NCBI RefSeq assembly: GCF_032334255.1
Contig: NZ_JAUHMF010000001.1
Coordinates: forward strand, 868,001 to 932,000
DNA: 64,000 nt
Direction of reading: 5' to 3'
Source of the DNA: Thermanaerothrix solaris
Lineage (GTDB): Bacteria; Chloroflexota; Anaerolineae; Anaerolineales; Anaerolineaceae
Positions 16,189 through 24,091 of the stretch are shown piece by piece. The notes beneath the pieces were generated by a model that saw only the letters and a program-made list of their open reading frames with translations, made no database searches and had not been told where the DNA came from. The first letter of the stretch is position 1. Each line of letters begins with the position of its first letter. The position numbers and the translations under genes are program-made.

Positions 16189-17859
16189 TTACCAACCCGA
16201 AACAGAAAACATCTGACTCAAGAACGCTGCCCGTTCCTCTGGGGTCATCAAGCGAGGACGCGCGTAGTCCTCCAGCATGGTCGTGATCAATACCGTACTG
16301 ATATGGTGACCATTATAAAACACGTGTTGATCAATAAACCCTTTGCGTGTGCCTTCAATTAAGCGATCATTGACATATACATGCATCTGGTCAAAGAAGA
16401 GGTTTCCTAACCCATAATGGATAAAACTTCCGTTGTAGAATTCCATCGCCATTGGGTGATGAGCTTGACTCCCACTGACGATCACGGCACCCGCGTCCGC
16501 CAATCTTCGGAAGTCTTGTTGTTCATAGGGCAATACATCTGGACGATAGGATTCGAAATACTGGAAAGTCGCAATGACCAAATAACCAGCTTCCTTCAAG
16601 CGGCGGATCTCCGCTTCCATCCAGGGATAGTCGCAGTTAGCAACGCCGGGCAAATCTGCCGTGGCCCAGATAAATGCCGGGCCGGCTGGATTACAACCGA
16701 TGAAAGCGAAGCGATTGCTATTGTGTTCCACGGTGACCGCTGCTTTAGCCTGGGCCTCATTTTCACCCGCGGCAAAGAACGCCCAGCCCCGTTGACGGTA
16801 AAGATCAAGGGAATAGAGCAAGGCATCCCGCCCCCAATCAACGCCATGATTCCCGGTCAATTCGAGGATGTCCGTTCCTACATAGTCCAATAACTCGATG
16901 TATTTGGGATCACTGCAAAAGATAAGCGAGGTCTGATTGGGATTAGGTGGCGGACACTTAGGACTAAATGAGACTTCATTGCTGATATGCGTTAGATCGG
17001 CATCTCGGAGAAGATCCCCCACATCCCGAGCCGGATAAGTTACCCCTTTTTCTTCCATCTTGGCTGCCGTGGCCCGCACCAGTGCGGTAACACCGGTCAT
17101 GACCAGAACTGTCAGTTTCTCTGCATCGCGATTAGAATGCAGGGTCACCCCAGCAGTTTTTAACCGATTTTCCATCTCCGCAATGCGTGATGCCTCCCCT
17201 TGCCACGTGAACCATGCCGTGAGAGGGTAAGCCTGAGGATCAAAGTGCTTATCTATGGGTGATTGTTCCTCAACCCGAATGACCTTCCAGCGCGGTTCCA
17301 ACGTTTCAAAGGGAATGATCGCAAATGCCGGACGAGCCGCCCAAGTGCTTTCAAGTAACACGGCCTCGTCTTCAACCCGTACATTTTGACCAGCGGGTCC
17401 CAATATGTTCTGCATTATCTCAAGCGTAGATGGTGAAACGTAAATGGGGCCTTCCAACGGATTGGCTTCATCCCGCCAGGCACGCAGAAGGTCTTGCAAA
17501 GAGATGTCATCCCTTATGGTCGGAAATGGAGCCACCAGCGCATAAACCCAGGGTATGCCCTCCTCGGGTTTTCCCAAAGCCAAGGTAATATTAGCGTTGG
17601 TCTCTGAGTTGGCCATCTCTACCGGGATCTCAGCAATCTGGCGACGCAACCCCTCGGGTAGGTAAGCAGGTAGCCAGAGTCGCAATGGCACCAGCGTAGT
17701 CAGGATTGGCTCGGATGTTGTCGTACTCAAGGGCTGAAAGGGCGTAAGCGTCGCTTCAGAAGGGTAAAGAGTGCCCTGAGGTAGTAATGGTTGAGGTGTT
17801 CCGTTACATCCGGAGAGGATCACTACAGCCAACAAAAATAGATAAGTAAGGCGTCGCAT
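16189..17859 (-). CDS. CapA-family lipoprotein with N-terminal binding-protein-like domain (paralog 1)
   Basis: This 556-residue lipoprotein has lipobox LSGC (Cys18). The C-terminal ~300 residues match the CapA (poly-gamma-glutamate/capsule, metallophosphoesterase-fold) family: THISNEVSFSP, DILELTGNHGVDWGRDAL, IVSGSQAHHPMAME and HYGLGNLFFDQ. The N-terminal ~210 residues look like a periplasmic binding domain, with LVAPFPTIRDDISLQDLLRAW, VSPSTLEIM, FAIIPFETLEPRWKVIRV and a YPLTAWFTW strand as in PstS-type proteins. The usual first Asp of the CapA site (TGD) is replaced (MTGVTALVRA). It lies 24 nt after its paralog with a GAGGTG Shine-Dalgarno. A role in cell-surface polymer handling is inferred from family only. 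Confidence 0.8.
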   Translation of the reverse strand: MRRLTYLFLLAVVILSGCNGTPQPLLPQGTLYPSEATLTPFQPLSTTTSEPILTTLVPLRLWLPAYLPEGLRRQIAEIPVEMANSETNANITLALGKPEEGIPWVYALVAPFPTIRDDISLQDLLRAWRDEANPLEGPIYVSPSTLEIMQNILGPAGQNVRVEDEAVLLESTWAARPAFAIIPFETLEPRWKVIRVEEQSPIDKHFDPQAYPLTAWFTWQGEASRIAEMENRLKTAGVTLHSNRDAEKLTVLVMTGVTALVRATAAKMEEKGVTYPARDVGDLLRDADLTHISNEVSFSPKCPPPNPNQTSLIFCSDPKYIELLDYVGTDILELTGNHGVDWGRDALLYSLDLYRQRGWAFFAAGENEAQAKAAVTVEHNSNRFAFIGCNPAGPAFIWATADLPGVANCDYPWMEAEIRRLKEAGYLVIATFQYFESYRPDVLPYEQQDFRRLADAGAVIVSGSQAHHPMAMEFYNGSFIHYGLGNLFFDQMHVYVNDRLIEGTRKGFIDQHVFYNGHHISTVLITTMLEDYARPRLMTPEERAAFLSQMFSVSGW

Positions 17860-17883
17860 GGTGTTTCACCTCGATGAGAATCT

Positions 17884-19590
17884 TCACCAATCACTCGCGG
17901 AAAAGGCCGCCTGTAACAGTTCTTCCCGCTCGGTTGAAGTCATCAAGCGCGGTTGGGCATAATCTTCCAGAATAATGGTAACCAAATCCACACCCAGATA
18001 ACGCCCCTCGTAAAACAAATGCCGATCTAGAAAGGCACGCCGATTCCAGTAAAACATCTGGTCGAAAAACAGGTTACCCAAGCCATAATGGATAAATGCC
18101 TCATTCTCAAACGAAAACCCCTGTGGGAAGTGTGCCTGGCTACCGCTCACCACCACCGCTCCTGCCTGAGCCACAGCCTGGAAATCATAACGCGCCTGAC
18201 TGGCAGGTTTGAAATCATCCACTTCCAAATGCTGAAAGGTCACAATTGGCAGATAGCCCTCGCTACGTAATGTTTTAACCCGTTTGATCAAGCCCTCCAT
18301 ATCACATGGCGCCGCACCGGCTTTGTCCTGCGTCGCCCAAGCTGCCTCAGGCCCAACCGCATTACATCCCAAAAAGGCTAAACGCGTGCCCTTCACGGCC
18401 ATCTTCAGCACACCTTGGGCTTCCTCGCGATTAGCCCCACCCCCATAATAAGGCAGATTCGCCCGTTGATAGAGATTCAAAGTATAAAGAAAAGGCTCTT
18501 CACCCCAATCCAATAAGTGATTTCCGGTTAATTCAATCACATCAGCGCCAATAAACTCAAGCAGGCTCAAGTAACGGGGATCGCTACAAAAGCGCGCTTC
18601 CCGCCGCAAGGGTTTAGCGGGAGGGCAATTGGGATCGAACGAAACCTCATTGCTAATATGAAGAATATCTGCCGAACGCAAGAGCGGCGCGAGCACCAGA
18701 CCAGGGTAATCCGTACCTTTCTCTTCCATCCGTAATGCGGTATAACGCACCAGTGCCGTTGTGCCGCTCAGGATCACCGAAACCAGGTGTTCGGGCCGAT
18801 AGTTGGTCACTACTACCTGGGACATATTCACAGGAGTTTTTACGCCAAACGATATCCACAAAGGGAATGCTTTGGCATCAGATTCAAGGCCGGTCCATCC
18901 GTCAATTTTGAGCACCTTCCAGCGTGGATCGAGATCCTCAAAAGGGATAATAGCCCAAGCATGTTGTGCCCAGGCCGCTTCCTGTATTCTCTCTTCAGGT
19001 TCAACCCGAACGACCTCGGTAGCCGGTGTTCCCCACACCTTCCGCAGTATCTCCAATGTTGAAGGGCTCATCAACAAGGGTTGTCCACCCCAAACGGTGG
19101 TAGGGTCCATCCAGGGACGTTCGCCCCGCCAGGCCGCGTAGAAATCACTCCAAGCCACCCCATCTACGGTTGTGGGAAATGGCGCTACCAACAGGAGCAA
19201 CCACCTGGCAACGATTTGATCGTCATCCTGGGCTTTGCTATCCCAAGGTGTTGGCTCAACAACAGTCCCTACTCCACCCTCTTCTACAAGATAACCCGCC
19301 TGACGCAATGCCCTTACCAGTAGCGCAGGCAGACCCTTGGCGCTAAGCGCTATCGCTTCATCTTTAGGTTCTTGAGTAGCGTGGGAATCCGGCATGTCGA
19401 ACGTCTTCCCGAATGTTGTCGGGGTCACTGTGAGAGACGCCGATAGCGCAAGCGGAGGATCGGTCACCTGAGCAGAAAGGGGAACGCGACCGCTCTGACA
19501 ACTCACCAGAATGAAACTCAGGACACCCGTGATAACAAGGATGTCATATACCCAGGATCTATTTGGCCGCCAGGACGAATCAAAATGCAC
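17884..19590 (-). CDS. CapA-family lipoprotein with N-terminal binding-protein-like domain (paralog 2)
   Basis: This 568-residue paralog of the next gene shares its domain order. A GTG start at 19590 leads to a hydrophobic segment and lipobox LVSC. The N-terminal half contains LVAPFPTTVDGVAWSDFYAAW, MSPSTLEILRKVW and WAIIPFEDLDPRWKVLKIDG, resembling a type-2 periplasmic binding fold. The C-terminal half has the CapA pattern LHISNEVSFDPNC, DVIELTGNHLLDWGEEP, VVSGSQAHFPQGF and HYGLGNLFFDQ. The first metal Asp is again replaced (LSGTTALVRY). A TATAAT box ends seven bases before the GTG and no usable Shine-Dalgarno exists, so it is probably leaderless. It looks like a tandem duplication that heads a three-gene operon. 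Confidence 0.8.
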   Translation of the reverse strand: MHFDSSWRPNRSWVYDILVITGVLSFILVSCQSGRVPLSAQVTDPPLALSASLTVTPTTFGKTFDMPDSHATQEPKDEAIALSAKGLPALLVRALRQAGYLVEEGGVGTVVEPTPWDSKAQDDDQIVARWLLLLVAPFPTTVDGVAWSDFYAAWRGERPWMDPTTVWGGQPLLMSPSTLEILRKVWGTPATEVVRVEPEERIQEAAWAQHAWAIIPFEDLDPRWKVLKIDGWTGLESDAKAFPLWISFGVKTPVNMSQVVVTNYRPEHLVSVILSGTTALVRYTALRMEEKGTDYPGLVLAPLLRSADILHISNEVSFDPNCPPAKPLRREARFCSDPRYLSLLEFIGADVIELTGNHLLDWGEEPFLYTLNLYQRANLPYYGGGANREEAQGVLKMAVKGTRLAFLGCNAVGPEAAWATQDKAGAAPCDMEGLIKRVKTLRSEGYLPIVTFQHLEVDDFKPASQARYDFQAVAQAGAVVVSGSQAHFPQGFSFENEAFIHYGLGNLFFDQMFYWNRRAFLDRHLFYEGRYLGVDLVTIILEDYAQPRLMTSTEREELLQAAFSASDW

Positions 19591-19597
19591 GCTCCCA

Positions 19598-19603
19598 ATT
19601 ATA
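19598..19603 (-). promoter_or_regulatory. -10 box, leaderless type, for CapA paralog 2
   Basis: TATAAT on the minus strand is followed after seven bases by the GTG start at 19590. The GGGAG in the gap is only one base from the start codon, too near to act as a Shine-Dalgarno. Confidence 0.5.
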
Positions 19604-19662
19604 CCTACCCCACAGGTTTATCCACCACCTGCAAGTTGATAGAAAATGACAGTCCTCCTGAC

Positions 19663-19668
19663 TATAAT
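19663..19668 (+). promoter_or_regulatory. -10 box for thiolase gene
   Basis: TATAAT lies 31 nt before the thiolase ATG, leaving a short leader with a GAGGG Shine-Dalgarno. The -35 is unclear. Confidence 0.4.
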
Positions 19669-19699
19669 CTCAATCAACACTACATTGTGAGGGTATTTC

Positions 19700-20857
19700 A
19701 TGCGCGAAGTCGCTGTTTTGGGCATAGGGCAAACTTCCATCGAGGAGCATTGGGAAAAATCATTGCGTGAACTGGCTGGCGAAGCCGCCCTAGCCGCTTT
19801 GCAGGATGCGGGTATCACCCGTGTAGATGGGGTATTCGTCGGCAACATGATGGCTGGCTCGGCGAATCAACAACAACAACTAGGGGCTTATATTGCGGAT
19901 TGGGCGGGTTTGCGTTATGCCGATGCCATGCACCTCGAAACGGCTTGTTCCTCCGGGTCAGCCGCCTTTCGGGCTGCCCTGATGGCAGTAGCATCTGGGG
20001 TTTTGGATGTTGCTTTGGTGGTGGGGGTGGAAAAAATGTCCGATTCGCCAGGGGACGAGATCACCGCCGAGTTAGCCACTGCGGCCGATGCGGATTGGGA
20101 ATCGGCTTATGGGGTGTCTTTTGTCGCCCTTAATGCCTTAATCATGCGCCGTTACATGCACGAATATGGCTGGCGTCATGAGCATTTTGCGCCTTTCTCA
20201 ATCAACTCGCATCAAAATGCGTTACATAATCCTTACGCACGTTTTCACTCCCCGCTAACTCAGCAAGACTACGAAAAAGCACCGATGATCACCCCACCCA
20301 TTAACCTGATGGACGCTTCACCGATGGGAGATGGTGCCGCCGCCGTGGTTTTGGTGCCAGTTGAACATCTTCATCGCTATCCCCCCAAGCCCTGCGTTCG
20401 CGTGATTGCTTCGGCCGCCGCAACAGATACCATTTCCGTAGCCAGCCGAAAGGATGCGCTTTGGCTGCGTGCTGCCGAGCGTTCCGCCCGTCAGGCTTAT
20501 GCTCAAGCGGGAGTAGGTCCAGAGGATATTGATATCTTTGAACTCCACGATGCCTTTACCATTATGTCCGCCCTTTCGTTAGAGGCTTGTGGCTTTGCCG
20601 AACGCGGTCAGGGCCCGCGGTTGGCTTTGGAAGGCGAGATCCAAATCGGTGGACGCATTCCCATCTGCACCCGGGGCGGGCTCAAGGCTCGCGGGCATCC
20701 GGTCGGTGCAACCGGCGTTTACCAGATCGTTGAGGTTGTGCAACAACTGCGGGGAGAAGCCGGTGCCACCCAGGTAGAAGGGGCTAAAATCGGCATGACT
20801 CAGAATATTGGTGGGAGCGGGTCCAATATTATCACCCACATCTTTCGCGCTGATTGA
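19700..20857 (+). CDS. Thiolase family protein (acetoacetyl-CoA thiolase-like)
   Basis: This 385-residue cytoplasmic enzyme is of the thiolase superfamily, SCP-x/archaeal type. The nucleophilic Cys is in LETACSSGSAAFRAA (about residue 84), and GGLKARGHPVGATGVYQ carries the catalytic His. The second Cys found in classical thiolases (CxG near the C-terminus) is not there; the equivalent region reads QNIGGSGSN. That pattern is known from archaeal-type acetoacetyl-CoA thiolases that work with a DUF35 protein and HMG-CoA synthase, but neither partner is in view. It could act in isoprenoid, fatty acid or ketone metabolism. The ATG at 19700 has GAGGG upstream. It is followed by yifB, which has its own promoter. 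Confidence 0.87.
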   Translation: MREVAVLGIGQTSIEEHWEKSLRELAGEAALAALQDAGITRVDGVFVGNMMAGSANQQQQLGAYIADWAGLRYADAMHLETACSSGSAAFRAALMAVASGVLDVALVVGVEKMSDSPGDEITAELATAADADWESAYGVSFVALNALIMRRYMHEYGWRHEHFAPFSINSHQNALHNPYARFHSPLTQQDYEKAPMITPPINLMDASPMGDGAAAVVLVPVEHLHRYPPKPCVRVIASAAATDTISVASRKDALWLRAAERSARQAYAQAGVGPEDIDIFELHDAFTIMSALSLEACGFAERGQGPRLALEGEIQIGGRIPICTRGGLKARGHPVGATGVYQIVEVVQQLRGEAGATQVEGAKIGMTQNIGGSGSNIITHIFRAD

Positions 20858-20886
20858 ATTACGAAAAACTTCCTGCACGCCGTCAG

Positions 20887-20915
20887 TTGACAAAACCGAA
20901 CTCTAAACCTAAACT
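20887..20915 (+). promoter_or_regulatory. yifB promoter, leaderless type
   Basis: TTGACA (20887-20892), an exact 17-bp spacer and TAAACT (20910-20915) are followed after six bases by the ATG at 20922. This is the clearest leaderless promoter in the window. Confidence 0.75.
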
Positions 20916-20921
20916 AACCTC

Positions 20922-22445
20922 ATGCTAGCCCGCGTCTTCTCATGTGCTGTGATCGGTTTAGACGGCGTGATTGTCGAGGTTGAGGTAGATGCCTCGCCCG
21001 GACTGCCGGGCATGGTGATCGTGGGATTACCCGATACTGCCGTCCAGGAAAGCCGTGAGCGGGTTCAAGCCGCGATCAAGAACAGCGGCCTCACTTATCC
21101 TCGCAAACGCGTGACCGTGAACCTGGCACCAGCCTCAGTGCGCAAAGAGGGTCCGGCTTATGATTTACCCATTGCGCTGGGTGTGCTTATGGCCAGCGAG
21201 CAGATACCTCTCGAAGCGCTCGACGGGGCCTTGGTGGTAGGTGAACTTTCCCTGGACGGTAATGTCCGGCATGTGCGCGGGGTATTACCCATGGCCGCCA
21301 CAGCCCGCCAGCAGGGTTTTCAACGCCTCTTCGCACCGCACACCGATGCTGCAGAAGCCGCCTTAATGCCCGACCTTGAGGTTTATGCCGTGGCCACCTT
21401 GGGAGAACTGGTGAGGCACTTGTTGGGGAATCAGCCTTTACGTCCTCACCCACCCGTTCAACTGAACTGGGAGCCCAATACCATGGTGCAAACTGACTTT
21501 CAAGAGATCAAGGGTCAAGAGCATGCCAAGCGCGCCCTGGAAATTGCCGCCGCTGGAGGACATAATGTGCTCATGATTGGCCCGCCCGGCGCCGGTAAGA
21601 CCTTGCTAGCGCGCGCTATGCCAGCCATCTTACCCACGTTGACCCTTGAGGAAGCCCTCGATATCACCCGCATCTACTCCGTGGCCGACCAACTCCCTGA
21701 AGATAGCCCGCTCGTTCGGTCTCGACCTTTCCGCGCCCCTCATCACACTATTTCTCATGCCGGCCTGGTAGGTGGCGGACACTGGCCTCATCCAGGTGAG
21801 ATCTCACTAGCTCACCGTGGCGTCCTCTTTCTGGATGAACTTCCCGAATTCAGCCCTCGCGTGCTCGAAGTGCTGCGCCAGCCACTCGAGGACAAAATTG
21901 TCACAATCAGCCGTGCCAATGGATCCCTAACGTTTCCGGCCAACTTTCAGTTAGTCGCCGCGATGAACCCCTGTCCTTGCGGCAATTTTGGTGACCCTCA
22001 AAAAGCGTGCACCTGCTCGCCCAGCACGGTAACCAAGTACCAAAAACGCGTCTCGGGACCATTACTTGACCGCATTGATCTCTTTATCGAGGTGCCACGG
22101 GTGGACTATGAGAAAATGGCCGACCGCCGCTTGGGTGAGTCCTCAGTGGTTGTGCGTGAGCGAGTCGAGGTAGCCCGCGAGCGCCAGCGCCAACGCTTTG
22201 GCACCAACGGGGTCGCGTGTAATGCCGAAATGCGGCCGGCGGAAGTGCGGGAACATTGCAGACTCGAGGAAACTGCCGCCACCCTGCTGCGAACCGCAGT
22301 TTCTCGCTATCAACTATCGGCGCGCGCCTATCACCGCATTCTCAAGGTAGCCCGAACCATTGCCGACCTAGCAGGCTGTGACCAAATCCAGCCCCACCAT
22401 GTCGCCGAGGCAGTGCAATACCGCCCTAGGGGATTGCTTTTATAA
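20922..22445 (+). CDS. yifB: YifB/ComM family Mg-chelatase-like AAA+ ATPase
   Basis: This 507-residue AAA+ protein has three parts: an N-terminal Lon-protease-like fold (about 1-170, GLPGMVIVGLPDTAVQESRER, RKRVTVNLAPASVRKEG), a central AAA+ domain with Walker A MIGPPGAGKTLLARA and Walker B GVLFLDELPEF, and a C-terminal Mg-chelatase lid with YHRILKVARTIADL. The cysteine cluster MNPCPCGNFGDPQKACTCSP is a family mark. ComM in naturally competent bacteria is a helicase promoting branch migration during transformation; in others the function is less clear. The ATG at 20922 lacks a Shine-Dalgarno and lies six bases from a consensus -10, so it is probably leaderless. Confidence 0.95.
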   Translation: MLARVFSCAVIGLDGVIVEVEVDASPGLPGMVIVGLPDTAVQESRERVQAAIKNSGLTYPRKRVTVNLAPASVRKEGPAYDLPIALGVLMASEQIPLEALDGALVVGELSLDGNVRHVRGVLPMAATARQQGFQRLFAPHTDAAEAALMPDLEVYAVATLGELVRHLLGNQPLRPHPPVQLNWEPNTMVQTDFQEIKGQEHAKRALEIAAAGGHNVLMIGPPGAGKTLLARAMPAILPTLTLEEALDITRIYSVADQLPEDSPLVRSRPFRAPHHTISHAGLVGGGHWPHPGEISLAHRGVLFLDELPEFSPRVLEVLRQPLEDKIVTISRANGSLTFPANFQLVAAMNPCPCGNFGDPQKACTCSPSTVTKYQKRVSGPLLDRIDLFIEVPRVDYEKMADRRLGESSVVVRERVEVARERQRQRFGTNGVACNAEMRPAEVREHCRLEETAATLLRTAVSRYQLSARAYHRILKVARTIADLAGCDQIQPHHVAEAVQYRPRGLLL

Positions 22446-22513
22446 TCTGGTCTGCTTTTTTGAGCCCGTCACAAGCAGAAGTGACCGGCCGATGGGCAAT
22501 CCATGCTTACCGG

Positions 22514-22575
22514 TTGTAATTCCGAGTGGTTAAGGTAAAATTAGGCTATAAAGTTATTTAGTGGTAACTCCGAGT
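22514..22575 (+). repeat. Two 12-bp direct repeats around the fdhD promoter
   Basis: GTAATTCCGAGT (22516-22527) and GTAACTCCGAGT (22564-22575) differ at one base and are spaced 48 bp apart. Between them TAAAAT (22536-22541) and TATAAA (22547-22552) are possible -10 boxes, with TTGTAA (22514-22519) a possible -35. I infer regulator binding sites. The rest of the 143-bp gap holds only a small hairpin (GTCAC/GTGAC) after yifB. Confidence 0.4.
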
Positions 22576-22588
22576 ATAGGTAGAATCT

Positions 22589-23419
22589 ATGGAAACAGGG
22601 ACACACTTGTTATCCTACTGGCACTTTGAGAATCAGCACTGGGTCCACCTCCAGAGTGAGATCATTACCGAAACACCAGTAGACCTTAGCGTCAACGGCG
22701 AGAGGTGGATCACGCTTATGTGCACCCCCACACATCTAGAAGCCCTCGCGATCGGGTTTCTTTTCAATGAAGGTATCATCCAATCAGCGGAGGAGGTCGC
22801 CATAGTTCAAGTATGTGAGAATGGGTGCAATGTGGATGTGTGGCTCAACCGGTCTGTGCCAAAACCCTCGCACTGGCGGAAAACCTCCGGATGCAGTGGT
22901 GGCATCACCAGCCAGGAATCGGAATTCCATCCCTCTCCATTACAGGGTTATGATTCCGAAGTAACTTTTACGCCAGAAGAAATCCTCAGCGGGTTAAGTC
23001 AACTCTATCAAGCCCAGGATTTGTATCAAGCCGCACGCGGAATTCACAGCAGTGCTTTAGGCGACGGCGAACGCCTATTGATTCAAGTCGAAGATATTGG
23101 CCGCCATAATACATTGGATAAAATCGCCGGTTCGATGCTTTTACAAAAAGTTTTCCCACCGCGCCGCATCCTCTTTACTACTGGGCGTATCTCATCCGAA
23201 ATGTTGCAAAAGGCGGCTCGCCTGGGTGCGCACGCTTTGGTCTCTCGCACCTCTCCAACTGCACTCTCGGTTCGCCTGGCCGAACAATATGGAATGACAT
23301 TAATCGGCTACGCCCGGCGCAATCAGTTTAATGTTTACGCTCACCCTGAACGCTTACAAGGCTGGCCGCGACACGATCTACTCATAACATCTGCCCTGAA
23401 CGTACCTCATTCCAAGTAA
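22589..23419 (+). CDS. fdhD: Formate dehydrogenase accessory sulfurtransferase FdhD
   Basis: FdhD transfers sulfur from a cysteine desulfurase to the molybdenum cofactor so that formate dehydrogenase becomes active. The 276-residue protein has the N-terminal CTPTHLEALAIGFLFNEG, the conserved cysteine loop TSGCSGGIT (Cys102, one Cys only, unlike the CxxC of E. coli) and the C-terminal VEDIGRHNTLDKIAG and GRISSEMLQKAARLG, all FdhD signatures. The ATG at 22589 has no good Shine-Dalgarno. It precedes the formate dehydrogenase genes at 24092-28743 and overlaps the convergent mobA stop by 13 nt. Confidence 0.95.
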   Translation: METGTHLLSYWHFENQHWVHLQSEIITETPVDLSVNGERWITLMCTPTHLEALAIGFLFNEGIIQSAEEVAIVQVCENGCNVDVWLNRSVPKPSHWRKTSGCSGGITSQESEFHPSPLQGYDSEVTFTPEEILSGLSQLYQAQDLYQAARGIHSSALGDGERLLIQVEDIGRHNTLDKIAGSMLLQKVFPPRRILFTTGRISSEMLQKAARLGAHALVSRTSPTALSVRLAEQYGMTLIGYARRNQFNVYAHPERLQGWPRHDLLITSALNVPHSK

Positions 23420-24012
23420 ACAGTCCGTGCTAGGTCTTCGGCATTTGCTAGTTCCTCGGGTGTGTTCACATTCATGAAAGCCACGCCTTGAGGGTCAATG
23501 ACCTTAACCTCTTCCCAGGAGATAGCCTGCCAGCGCACTTCTGGCAACCAGGAAATCATGCGCCGTTCCCCTCTTTTCAAAGCTCGCTCTACGGCCGGTA
23601 GACAGGTATCGCGGCGGTAAACCGCGTGAAAGGGTTCCAAGCCCTCACCAGACTGAGGAAGAACAGCATCCCACCCTCCCTGAACCAGACGATTTTGGGC
23701 TTCCAACAATAAACTCGAATTGACAAACGGCATGTCACATGCAATCACGATGACATAAGGGTGGCGCGCATAGCTCAAAGCGGTATAAAGCCCCCCTAAT
23801 GCCCCTAGCCCGGGAATGCGATCGGCGACAATCGGATAACCTAATTCCAGGTAAGGCTGTGGGTCATTGGTAACAATAACGATTTCACGAGCCAAAGGAC
23901 GGACACGACGAATCACCCGCTGGATAAGGGGTTCACCCAGAAAGGGCACCAATGCCTTATTGGTACCCATGCGTTGGGATTGTCCTCCCGCTTGAACGAA
24001 AACACTTGCCAT
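23407..24012 (-). CDS. mobA: Molybdenum cofactor guanylyltransferase MobA
   Basis: MobA attaches GMP to molybdopterin to form the guanine dinucleotide cofactor used by formate dehydrogenase. The 201-residue protein begins MASVFVQAGGQSQRMGTNKA, the nucleotide-binding loop, and continues with IVADRIPGLGALGGLYTAL and VIACDMPFVNSSLL, whose Asp binds magnesium. Upstream in-frame codons exist to 24075, but the family start is clearly at 24012. There is no Shine-Dalgarno, and a TATAAT box ends 13 bases upstream on the minus strand. It is divergent from the HoxF-like gene and convergent with fdhD, placing three cofactor/enzyme units together. Confidence 0.93.
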   Translation of the reverse strand: MASVFVQAGGQSQRMGTNKALVPFLGEPLIQRVIRRVRPLAREIVIVTNDPQPYLELGYPIVADRIPGLGALGGLYTALSYARHPYVIVIACDMPFVNSSLLLEAQNRLVQGGWDAVLPQSGEGLEPFHAVYRRDTCLPAVERALKRGERRMISWLPEVRWQAISWEEVKVIDPQGVAFMNVNTPEELANAEDLARTVYLE

Positions 24013-24021
24013 AAGATTGTG

Positions 24022-24031
24022 TATAATTATA
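24022..24031. promoter_or_regulatory. Overlapping divergent -10 boxes (mobA and fdh genes)
   Basis: The sequence TATAATTATA holds TATAAT on the plus strand (24022-24027) and TATAAT on the minus strand (24031-24026), sharing two bases. Plus-strand transcription would serve the HoxF-like gene (ATG 24092), minus-strand mobA (ATG 24012). Clear -35 boxes are not seen. Confidence 0.5.
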
Positions 24032-24091
24032 AGTGAATTAGTATGATTTCCGTGTTTTTTAGCCCCACGAGCCACTTTGGAGAATAAACCT

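Noticed and set aside
22446..22588. Molybdenum-cofactor riboswitch upstream of fdhD
   Set aside because: The region has a small hairpin and repeats but I could not match the Moco motif; the fdhD promoter would lie inside it.
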